Under the pieces are notes generated by a model. It did no database searches. It was not told where the DNA came from and was given only the letters and a program-made list of their open reading frames with translations. A stretch of 64,000 nt of DNA from Polychytrium aggregatum (taxonomy: Eukaryota > Chytridiomycota > Chytridiomycetes > Polychytriales), in contig NW_026516356.1 in assembly GCF_025602895.1 (NCBI RefSeq), positions 1 through 64,000 of the forward strand, in the 5' to 3' direction. The translations under genes and the position numbers were made by a program. This document shows positions 55,401 to 64,000 of the stretch, piece after piece (within the stretch, counting starts at the first letter, position 1; each line of letters begins with the position of its first letter).

Positions 55401-56481
55401 TCGGCTGGTGTACATATTTGACGCCAGCCAGGGCAGTTCTTTCATACACTCGGACACCACCCTGATCGCACTTGCAATGATTGCTGTCGTGGCACAATTC
55501 ATCCTGGGCATGATATGGCGACAAGCCAATCGACCGACGGCCGTACTATTGATCGTGGATTCGGAGAGTTTCCTGGACTGTGGATATGTAAACCCGTTCG
55601 ATGCATACCTGGCTATCATCTATACGTTGGCCGTGCTATTGATCCTGGCGTGCATGATCATGGCCACTCTCACCCGCACGACCCGGAAGAAGCTCAAAGA
55701 GTCAAGCGAGACCTGGAGAAGCGTGATCGTTGTTATGGTGGCTCTGCTGCTCGGAACGCTTGTCGTCTACGAGCTGTTGGTGTTGCCCAACTCCCGGACG
55801 ATCACAATCACTCGCAACGTCGTTGTCGCCGTACTAATGGGACTGGCGTCGTTTGGCGTGCCCGTGGCTCTATATGCCAAGCGACTGGCTTTGATCATGT
55901 TGCAGACCACGACCGGCAGCGAATTTGAAGCCGGGTACACCGGAACGGCCGTGCCAGATCTCAAGTTCGAAGCGCCTCAAGACAACATTCAGCTGTCTGA
56001 AGTACACACGTTCGATACACGACTGCGGCTGTTGAACTCGACCGGCATCGAGGCCACGCGATATCTTCTCTTTGTCTTCCCAGAGGTTGACCGGCTGGTG
56101 ATGGCCGACGTCCAGGAGATCTCGGTTCAGGAGCCTGCAATAGTGAAGCTGTCGAGCTGCGACATTGTCAAAGGAGGCCAGATTCGCAAGAGCACCTCCA
56201 ACTTCTCGAACGAGCCTTTGCCCACGACATCCGCGCAGGTCTCAAGCTCGTTCCTGGTACCGCTCAAGCAGGTGGCGGCGACGGCGACGGCGACGGCGAT
56301 TCCCAAAGCGACTCTGCTGATCCGCAGTGGGGTATTTTCGTACGAAATCGAGTTTGAAAAGCGGGCACATCTCAATCAGTTTTTTGAGCTCTACGAGCAG
56401 GCACGAAGGCGATTTATGTGCCATGTTCACGGCTCGGACAAGGACGGCCGCTCGACCGAATCAAGCAGTCTGAACGAGTGA
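52458..56481 (+). CDS. PstS-like phosphate-binding domain fused to EGF-like module and class C GPCR seven-TM domain
   Basis: The ATG at 52458 begins a signal peptide (LAWLLLAALVWAGMAVA). Exons: 52458 to ~52555 (donor uncertain), ~52703-52964, 53117-53606, 53745-53972, 54267-54717, one or two short exons to 55141, and 55380-56481. The ectodomain has PstS hallmarks: SGGATFPSVVYQNW (Thr-Phe), SPTSSGIGVQSL (Ser), FAGSD (Asp), VLSRQNMVDIFSGSLSRWND and IHSGTSGTTRNLL (Ser-Gly-Thr-Thr), aligned with the phosphate contacts of E. coli PstS; the Arg of the last loop is replaced. A Cys-rich EGF-like unit follows (CSHGVCLFG, CVCSVGY). Then come TM1 (ALSAIVLLMAANAAILLGIL), TM2-3 (GGQFAALMYLLAPTTTLC, LPAMSFTLVF) and TM4-7 (IALAMIAVVAQFILGM, YLAIIYTLAVLLILACMI, VIVVMVALLLGTLVVY, VVVAVLMGLASFGVPVALY), in class C order. 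A ~190-aa cytoplasmic tail ends the protein. Exons near TM1-TM2 need RNA evidence. Confidence 0.78.
54058..54118 (+). repeat. 8-base tandem repeat (TGCTGGTC) in a receptor-gene intron
   Basis: Seven perfect units lie within the intron between the exons ending at 53972 and starting at 54267. Confidence 0.95.
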
Positions 56482-57148
56482 CGGACAGCGGCGTCGCCGG
56501 GAACACGATCGGGGAGTGTTGAGGGTGCATTCTTGACAACGAAACCGGGTACATTTTTTCCTTACTTTCACGATTCGGATGTTGTTCCTGGACACCTGTC
56601 TATCGGTCCAAAACACGGTGGTTGATTGACCACATCGCGAATGGCGATGGCAGGGGTTGTCCAAGCAACACGGGCGAGGGCAGGCAGACAGGCAGACAGT
56701 CTGGTGGCTGCAATCACGAACCATCACGGTGGGTATGGGTTCAGGACAGGCTTCAGGTCTCTCGGTAAGGAGAGGAAAGAGAGAAAGAGGAAATCAAGGC
56801 AATACCTGTTTCCCTTGGAAGCAGAAGCATACTCGGTCTGGCCATAATGTTTGATCAGAAGCAGTGCCGCATCCACGCCGATGCGCTGAGGGCCTCGTGC
56901 TGCACGATCATGCCCGGGAAGCATCAACTTTGGCACCGCTGCAGGGTAGCGTGCCGCCGATGTGATGAATGAGTATGTATGTATGTATTCAACAGCCAAA
57001 AAAATGACCACTGGCCTCAGAATCGGGTGTCTCCTTCCATTTCGCACAGGCATTGATGGCCAGGGCACTCCTCCTTGATAACAGGCGAGTATCTGGGACG
57101 CTGCTCGCAGACGCGCTTGTAGCGCCCGGCCACCTCTGGGTATGCCGC
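56482..57148. other. Spacer between convergent genes
   Basis: No independent gene is seen. At 57010-57135 the minus strand can be read as a Cys-containing stretch (VCEQRPRYS, then EECPGHQCLCE) that might be a further exon of the 57149 gene. Confidence 0.4.
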
Positions 57149-57790
57149 TTAAGGGTTGACGTCGTCAATAACCCAGGAGCCCTCCTTTGTGCAGGTGTAA
57201 ACGGTACGGGTTGGGGGACCGGAGTTGTTCGAAGCGCAGGCCGTGTGGTCGACACGGGTGACCTTGAAGATGATGAGGCAAAAGTTGTCAAAAGCAGCGT
57301 TGTGCACACACTGGTCCTCCTCCTCCTTTGTCATCTTGGCTCGGCGCTCCAGAGTCGAGTGGTTGTTGATGGTGGCGTTCTGGAACTTGGCGAGCAAGCT
57401 GGGAGACAGTGGCGGGGTCTGTCCGTTGAACTCGCTACCGACAACGTCCAGACGGGTGTATCGGAAACCGGTTCCAAGCGACACGGGCGACGACACCTTG
57501 ATTTGGTTCTGGTCGCGATAGACGGACCACGACTCGTTGGGATTCGGGGTCCTGACCTCGCCCGAGCTCGGCCAGGTGAAGGAGGCCCGATAGAATGGGG
57601 AAATCTTGTGCCACAAGCGAATGCGCTCGGTTTCCCAGAACTCTTCCGGATTGAGGGCCGCCTGCGAGCCCTCGTCGCCGACGATGACCTTTCTGGGAGC
57701 CGAGCCGAATCGGCCCGACAGGGTGGAGGCACAGACAATGTAGAGACGGCTGGAGGAGGAGAGGACAAAGGTCTCCTTGGTCTTGGGCAT
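57149..57790 (-). CDS. Unidentified 213-aa protein
   Basis: An ATG at 57788-57790 starts an uninterrupted frame to TAA at 57149. There is no signal peptide. Recognisable segments are LSSSSRLYIVCAST, PEEFWETERIRLWHKISPFY, GTGFRYTRLDVVGSEFNG and FDNFCLIIFKVTRVDHTACA. The aromatic and beta-strand content suggests a globular fold. I do not recognise a family. A downstream exon with more cysteines (57010-57135) is possible. It lies head to tail after the 57926 gene on the same strand. Confidence 0.55.
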   Translation of the reverse strand: MPKTKETFVLSSSSRLYIVCASTLSGRFGSAPRKVIVGDEGSQAALNPEEFWETERIRLWHKISPFYRASFTWPSSGEVRTPNPNESWSVYRDQNQIKVSSPVSLGTGFRYTRLDVVGSEFNGQTPPLSPSLLAKFQNATINNHSTLERRAKMTKEEEDQCVHNAAFDNFCLIIFKVTRVDHTACASNNSGPPTRTVYTCTKEGSWVIDDVNP

Positions 57791-57925
57791 GGACCTGAAG
57801 GGGTGGCGATGGAATGGGTGTGAGACGATTGCCTGGCTGGTCTCGCCAGCAGGCGGAAGGACGGTGTATCAAGCCAGCGCAGGGCAAAGTACATCAGGCA
57901 ACCCGTCTGCGCGCTGGGATACAGG

Positions 57926-58466
57926 CTACGCCGCCAGCGGCTGGGTCTCGACGTACCAGTAAATCTCGTGGGATTGGCCGGATTTGACGACACTCATGAG
58001 CTCGGGGTTGCTGGTTGCGGCCGAGAACACAAGGATGCGGGGATCAGCGGCCAAAAAGTCCTGGAAGACCAGCGGCTGGATCTTTGGGGTGCCATTAGAC
58101 TTGACCGAGGCAAGTTGGACGACGACTGACGGCACGATCGGCGACGGAGGAGCAGAGTTGTTAGCAGCGTTGTCAGCAGAGCGGTGGGCAAGCAGGACAG
58201 ACCAAAGCCCTGCAAATTGCCGATGGCGCCTGCGGGAGAGCCGGTGCCAACAGGCCGCGCGAAAGTACCGATTGCGGCCAATAGGAGGGTGGGCAAGGAC
58301 CCAGCGAAGCCGAGCGTAGCCTACCGGGATCGGGCGGGGTCTGGCTCGAGCTGGAGAACGGATTAACGGTGGATAATCCGGACTGGGCCGCGTTGGGGAA
58401 ATTGGCCCTGAAGGCCTGCTGCAGGGCGTTGGCCCATGGGACTTGCTGTTGCTGAGCGGCAGCCAT
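57926..58466 (-). CDS. Small two-exon protein of unknown function (113 aa)
   Basis: Exon 58466-58325 (ATG at 58464-58466) joins exon 58125-57926 in phase 1. The intron has GTAGGC, a CTAAC branch point and a CAG acceptor. The N-terminus is Gln-rich (AAAQQQQVPWANALQQAF), then a Ser/Pro linker. The second exon reads VVVQLASVKSNGTPKIQPL, FQDFLAADPRILVFSAA and YWYVETQPLAA, a compact mixed fold. No family is recognised. Confidence 0.5.
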
Positions 58467-59206
58467 TTCAGATGCAGGCAGAGAGTGGATGCAGCGGATG
58501 CGACCGAGCAGGCGAGGGGACGGGCGACAGGAGATCGGTTGGGATGCCTCGAGCGGGCCGATGGCGAAAGAAGAGGAAGAGCAACACGGACGAGGGTCGA
58601 GAAAGAAAGGAGCTGTTTGGGCGAAGGCCAAGGGGCAAAGGAGGCCGCGCTATTGTGGACTGTGCCGTTGGCGCGGCGTTGTGCACAGGGGAGCACTGTG
58701 CTGTTGATGGATGTGAGCTTGATTGTGCACACAGTCGGGGCTGTTGCGGTACCGCCGTGCCCAAAAAAAGACACGCACAGAGCCGCGTCACCGCGCGCCC
58801 AGCTATTTCTGTCAGTGCGCAGCAGCCGCGTCTGCCTTTCTGGACCTGTCCAAGACGCGCACAGGCGCACCGTGTGCGCGACCAAAGTGACACAGGCTGT
58901 CGAGCCCGCTGCGCACACACGCGCTGTTGTTGTGCCTGTCCCGCATCTGTCCGAGCCGTTCCGGGTCTGTCCGAGTCCTGCCACCGGCAGTGACACAATC
59001 CAGCGTCGCCACACACGTCCTGCTGTGTCACTACGACGGCGCCTTGTCTGGGGCACCGCGCCACTGAGACTGCTGTCCGACCACATGTAGGCTGCTGAAG
59101 AATTAAGGGAGGCGCAAGGCCCCACACAGCGCAACAGCGACAATGCGACGGTCCGCAACAGCCAACATCACACCAATGAGCATCATCGACAGCGGTCATC
59201 ATAATC

Positions 59207-59370
59207 AACATCAGCATCAACATCAACATCAACATCAACATCAACATCAACATCAACATCAACATCAACATCAACATCAACATCAACATCAACATCAACA
59301 TCAACATCAACATCAGCATCAGCATCAGCATCAGCATCAGCATCAGCATCAGCATCAGCATCAACATCGT
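59207..59370 (+). repeat. (CATCAA/CATCAG)n hexanucleotide repeat
   Basis: About 26 units: a CATCAA block, then a CATCAG block, ending 205 bases before the ATG at 59575. The array is probably promoter or leader sequence of that gene. Confidence 0.96.
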
Positions 59371-59574
59371 AATCAGAACCACATTCCCTGTGTGCGGCTC
59401 TCCCCACAAGGAGCAGCGCTCCGTGTGCCCTCTGTTTCACACCGGTCCCACACCGGTCTCACATCGGTCCACGCTCCCCCCCCCGCGCCGTCGCCGTCCT
59501 TCGCCGTTTTCCTCGTCCGCATCCCCGTCAGCCCTCTGGCCTTCTTTGCGCATCCATCTTCGCCTGCCTGCGAC

Positions 59575-61219
59575 ATGCTCTGGGAGAAAACCGCCGTCCT
59601 GGGCACCGTGTCGCTCGTGCTGTCGGCTCAGGCCGCCGCTGCCGCCTCCTTCGGTCTCTCCGTCAACGTATGCTCCGTCGGGTGGCAGCCTTGCCGCCCT
59701 GCACTGTCTTGCACCGGTGTCCGTGCCAACTTTCGCTCGCGCCGTCTGCTCACGCCAACCTCCCTGCATTTGACACCCAGACCAACCCTGCGCCCATCGC
59801 GCCAAGCGACCCGCTGCAGTTCACTCTGACCTGGTCCACTTCGGGTGCCTTTGATGATGCCACCGCCCGCTCGCTGTCCATCTATCTAGTGGTAGGTCGC
59901 CCTGGCCCGCTGGCATTGCTCGCGGCCTCGTTGTCCGCAGCCCAGCGCCGGCACAGATCCTGTCTCGAAGCGAGCATGTTCCCGTCAGCATGTGGCCCTA
60001 GCTCGTATTTGCCACCTTACCCATCCTGCCGTCTTGCCCACCAATACCAATGCTTCCCCGGCGACCTTTCTTCCAGAACGCTGCCACAGGCAGCCGCGAC
60101 TATCTGCTCGTCAGCACCCCGTTCCCAAAGACCATCGTCAATGGAAAGATAACCTACTTCAACCTCAAGACCCACGAGGCCTTTGCTGACGGAAGCTACT
60201 TCGTCGAGGCCTGCGATGCTACCGACTGCACGGGCCAGAGCAGCCAATCACCCTCCCCACTCTCTGTTCAGGGATCTGCTTCCCGTGTTGTCAACTTTGC
60301 TGCCTTGGCTGGTGCTGGCAACTCCTCGGCCAGTCCGAGCGCTGCTGCAACCTCGGCTGCCCCAGAGACCACCCAGCAGACCAACTCGCCTGCGCCCACA
60401 ACCCAGGCTTCTCCTTCTGCGTCTCCATCGCCTCCTCCTCCTTCTCCGCCGCCGCCGCCGCCGCCGCCTCCGACCCGAAAGTCGACTGATCAGCCTCAGT
60501 CCACCACGACCACTACAACCACTACGGTCACCACCACCACCACTACCACAACCGCAGCAAACCCGCCGCCGGCAACCACAAATCCGGCCCAAAGCACCGT
60601 CATCCAAACAAGCCTGAATCCAGTCACCCAGAACACACAGGTCATTCCTGCACCGGCCTCCGTCGTGGCTCCGTCGATCCAGCCGATCGTCGCCAGACCC
60701 AACACAGCCACGGTCCCGGTTGCCACCCCAACCGGTACGATCACCGGCACGGCCACAACCACCGATTCCGGAAGCCACACGGGCGTCATCATCGGAATCG
60801 TGGTTGCCGCCATCTGCATCCCGATTGTCTTGACTGGATCGGCCTACTTCCTCTACCGCCGACGCTACGCTGAACAGTACAAACAGACCAGAACGCTGTC
60901 GGCACAGAACATGGCCTACGTGGGTGACGATATGTATGCTCCATCGCCTTTGCCTCCGCCCCACGGCCTCCCTTCGCCTGCGGGCTCCTACGGCGAGGTT
61001 CCCGCCGTTGAGGGCTTGCGCCCAACCTCTCCTCCACTTGGCCGATATCACCGTGTCCGCATTGGCCGCATCCCTCAGCGTCCGGATGAGCTTCCTCTAC
61101 AGCCTGGCGAAGTTGTTCAAGTCACCGAAACCTACGAGGACGGCTGGGGCATGGGCATCAACGAAGGCGGCCTCATGGGCGTGGTTCCTCTCAACTTTTT
61201 GGAGGACCAGCCGCTGTAA
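59575..61219 (+). CDS. Secreted Kre9-like domain, TM helix and C-terminal SH3 (third paralogue)
   Basis: Exons 59575-59667, 59781-59891 and 60077-61219 are all phase 0 and give 448 aa. A signal peptide (AVLGTVSLVLSAQAAAA) precedes ASFGLSVN, then a Kre9/Knh1-like stretch (PSDPLQFTLTWSTSG, SLSIYLV; YFVEACDATDCTGQSSQSP). A long Thr/Pro stalk (with PPPPPPPP and TTTTT runs) leads to one TM helix (GVIIGIVVAAICIPIVLTGS) and YRRRY. The cytoplasmic part is short, ending in an SH3 (LQPGEVVQVTETYEDGWGMG, GGLMGVVPLNFLEDQ). The same three-exon, phase-0 layout as the 29444 and 34021 genes marks them as one family. Likely a wall-facing surface protein with a cytoplasmic adaptor function. Confidence 0.82.
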
Positions 61220-61510
61220 ACCACATGCGCCATTAATATCGCCCCTCTATTCCGCTATTCGCTAGCCTCCGTGGATGGGCTGTTCCTCTGCTCCCCTGTC
61301 CCGAGCGTCGTAGTATCCACCAGGCGCCATTGTCTGCCGCTGGCAGTAGTTTCTATTCTATCCATCGTATGATCCCGTTTTATTCTGCACTGGTATCGAT
61401 CACTTCCGAGCAGTCGAAGCGAATGTTGTTTCGGCTCTCTCTCTCTTGGGTGCCCTTTTCCCTGGCCACTTCTGCCGTCGCCGCCCATTCATGATTCTCA
61501 TAGATGCCAA

Positions 61511-61706
61511 ATACAGTTGGTCCAGAAAGCAACGGGACTCTGCTTTTCACTGGCCTGCTGAGCTTCTGTGGATCTGGTGCGATTGTTCCCAGCCTGGCTC
61601 GATCCAGCGCATGCGCAGTTGTCCAGTCACGCCGATGTCACCTGTTTCGTCCACGTGGTGCTCCGCACAAGCCTCAGAGTCCAACGGCGGCTTTCTGGAC
61701 CAGCCA
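61511..61706 (+). mobile_element. Terminal-motif copy C, possible MITE-like element
   Basis: 61511-61538 is 26/28 identical to 1491-1518, again TA followed by CAGTTGGTCC. At 61690-61702 the inverted core GCTTTCTGGACCA occurs, so a non-autonomous element of about 190 bases is possible. The right end matches only over the core. It ends ~65 bases before the SMC6 start codon and may lie in its promoter or leader. Confidence 0.4.
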
Positions 61707-61769
61707 GCACCGTCCTCCTGCTCATCCTGTTGCTGCTGCTGCTGTTGCTGCTGCTGCTGCCGTCACCAA

Positions 61770-64000
61770 ATGAAAGAGGATCTCGCACGACAAAACTCAA
61801 GGAAGCAGCGGCTCCTGTCGCCCCGCTCGCAGCAGAGCCCGCTGTCTTCTCCTCCTCCAATGTCCCAACAGCCACTGGTCGATCCTCCCGATCTGCGACT
61901 CGCTGCCTCGGCCCTTGTTGACGAGGAGGATGCTTCGCAGAACAATCCCGTTTCAGACTCGCAGACCGACATCCTCTCTGGATCCCGAAAGCGCAAGTCC
62001 GAAGATGCCGGCCACTTCCGGTCGTCCAAGAAGCACTGCGAGGTGCGGATTCTGTTGCTATCGCATCGGCGAGGGCCATCGTAGATCCTTGGAATCTCGT
62101 CCCCAAGCGAGTGCCGCTGAAGGATGGACAAGGCTGCAGCAGCCCGCACCGCTGCCTGTGATCCACGGCGATCTTCAATCTTTGAACGATATTTGCATGC
62201 CTCCCCCTCTATCGGTATACCGATGCTTGATCCGTCCAATTGACACTGCCGCGGATCATGACCACCCGTGTCAAACGGCGTCGTCATTCTTCCTTGCAAC
62301 CAACGCAGGACGATGAGAGCTACTGTGGCACCGTCGAGCGCATCGAGCTGGTCAACTTCATGTGCCACAAATATCTGGTTGTGGACTTCAACCCAAAGAT
62401 CAACTTTGTCATCGGCCACAACGGCAGTGAGTGTCCAGCCGCCAGACCACACCCCGTATGATTTGGACAGGCCTTGGTCCTCTTCGCACCAGCACATCGC
62501 CACAGAACCGCATTACTTGAGCCTCGGATCTGATTCGACTCGCTGTGCTTCGCCTCCTGAAGGTGGAAAGAGCGCCATCCTCACCGGCCTGATGATCTGC
62601 CTTGGAGGCAAGGCGAGTTTCACCAATCGTGGCCAGAATCTGAAGAATTTCATCAAGGAAGGAGAGAGGTACCACAGAATCTGGTTGCCCACAGCATATC
62701 CGGATCAAACGATCGAGGCGCACAGATCCATTCTTGGAAGTGATGAGACAGCTCGTAATCGACGCCATCTGTTGCATTGCCGCCCTTGGCTCTGCCCCTC
62801 CTTACAGTTCCGCTGAGATCACTGTCCGGATTCGAAACACTGGCGAGGACGCTTTCGAGCCAGGCACATATGGCGACTTCATCGAGATCACTCGCAGACT
62901 CACCGCCGACAGCGGCAAGCCACACACCTACAAAATCATGTCCAGTAACAGTAAGACCAGAGCAGCATACCCTCTCCCGCCTTGAGCCATACTGCCGTCC
63001 AGCCAAGATTTATTGCCTCGACATGCAAGCACCCAACTTACACTGATATCATCACACACCACGTCTCAGAAACCCTCGTCTCCACCAAGAAGGAGGACCT
63101 CGTAGCAATCTGCGACCACTTCCAGATTCAGGTCGAGAACCCGCTCGCCATCCTGACGCAAGATACAGCGCGCATGTTCCTGGGCAACAGCACACCTCAG
63201 GAAAAGTATCAGGTTCGTCTACATCCCAACGCCATTCTGGACACTGTCGACCCATTTCCAGGTCGAGAGGGGAAGTTCCATCTTTACCCTCCTTTCCAGC
63301 AATCTATGACTTTTTTTTCTCCGGGCGTTGGAATCACAATTTGGCCCGACCAACGATCGTCAACTAAAAAATGCGGTTTCTGTCGCAGGCTTTCTTGAAA
63401 GGCACACAGCTCAGCCAGCTCCACGATGACTACAGCATTATCAAGCAGAACCTGCAAAAGATGCGCGAAAGCACCCAGGTCCAGGTCAAGGTATATTGTC
63501 CCGCAGCTGCTTGTCGAGAAACACATCAGCTCTGGCCACAAGCCAACATAGGCCTGTTGATCAAGACTTGTGCATGCACAAGCCGAATCCAACAGCAACA
63601 TCGGGGATGCTGTGCTCACCATCGTCAACTTATCTTCGACAGAGAATCCTTGAGCTCAAGGATGACATCGTAAAACTCAAGGAGCGGATGAAGGTGGGAT
63701 CATTGCTTTATCCTCATCTGTTGCAGCAGGCATATTGGTGCCACGGGGCCCAGTACGCAGCGGTGTGGTTGACCATGACTCTCCGACAGGATCTTGAGCA
63801 AATGGAGGACTACCAGGACACCATCCACTCCTTGAAGAACGAGCTGATCTGGGCGACCATTGTCGATCAAGAGCAGGTACGCACGCATACACCGACATAT
63901 GTCGGTGCGTGAACACTGCCCTTTGTCCAAGAGGGTAGTATGACGTTGTGGTGTCAGACGATGCAGCTGACCGCTCGCTACCACAGGCTTTGAAGAAGCA
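61770..64000 (+). CDS. SMC6: SMC6, 5' part (structural maintenance of chromosomes 6)
   Basis: Exons 61770-62042, 62309-62426, 62563-62668, 62808-62950, 63070-63212, 63389-63490, 63643-63693, 63790-63876 and 63987 to the window end, all phase-consistent. SMC6 is an ATPase of the SMC5/6 complex in DNA repair and replication. A disordered N-terminus with RKRKSE leads to ELVNFMCHKYLVVDFNP and the Walker A GHNG/SGKSAILTG, split by an intron. Then LGGKASFTNRGQNLKNFIKEG, EITVRIRNTGEDAF, ENPLAILTQDTARMFL and FLKGTQLSQLHDDY follow, the SMC6-specific sequence of the ATPase head, before the first coiled coil begins (LKDDIVKLKERMK; LEQMEDYQDTIHSLKNEL). Introns are short with CTGAC-type branch points. The hinge, second coiled coil and Walker B lie outside. 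Confidence 0.93.

Noticed and set aside
1-64000. LTR retroelements, Polintons or other virus-like elements
   Set aside because: No reverse transcriptase, integrase, capsid or terminal repeat pair was seen in any frame.

Overview
The window is nuclear DNA of a fungus, most likely an early-diverging zoosporic (chytrid-like) one. The support is spliceosomal introns with GT(GC)...AG ends and CTAAC/CTGAC branch points, a fungal sterol acyltransferase, PHO85-type cyclins, Kre9-like wall proteins, a class C GPCR, an armadillo-repeat SmgGDS-like gene that yeasts lack, and Fanzor (eukaryotic TnpB) relics. The lineage is inferred; no rRNA or marker phylogeny is available here. Exon coordinates below were read by eye from splice signals and checked by reading-frame phase.

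Layout. 0-2.5 kb: the end of an unidentified gene, tRNA-His(GTG), and a Fanzor relic beside a Tc1/mariner-like terminal motif. 2.5-6.8 kb: a 14-exon armadillo-repeat gene. 7.4-16.3 kb: an ankyrin protein, a decayed transposase, a SAM methyltransferase, a mahogunin-like RING ligase and a Sel1-repeat protein. 16.9-20.4 kb: a second Fanzor relic and an 8-exon ACAT/ARE-type sterol acyltransferase. 20.6-28.6 kb: microsatellites, a cyclin, a 4-kb GC-rich block with no recognised gene, and a small coiled-coil gene. 28.8-38 kb: a third, weaker relic, two tandem paralogues of a secreted-domain/TM protein (one with a C-terminal SH3), and a low-complexity protein. 39.7-51.6 kb: a membrane-anchored tyrosinase, a second cyclin, a TMEM198-like membrane protein, a mini alpha-arrestin and a universal stress protein. 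52.5-56.5 kb: a multi-exon receptor that joins a PstS-type phosphate-binding domain, an EGF-like module and a class C seven-TM domain. 57-61 kb: two small unidentified genes and the third SH3/TM paralogue. 61.8 kb to the end: the 5' part of SMC6.

The genes form no operon-like unit, but surface sensing recurs: the PstS-GPCR, three wall/TM/SH3 proteins, an arrestin with a PPxY motif, and two PHO85-type cyclins. The PstS-GPCR is the strongest candidate for an undescribed system. A second theme is remnants of a Tc1/mariner-like family that may carry Fanzor genes. Six-base microsatellites are unusually common in UTRs, introns and spacers.
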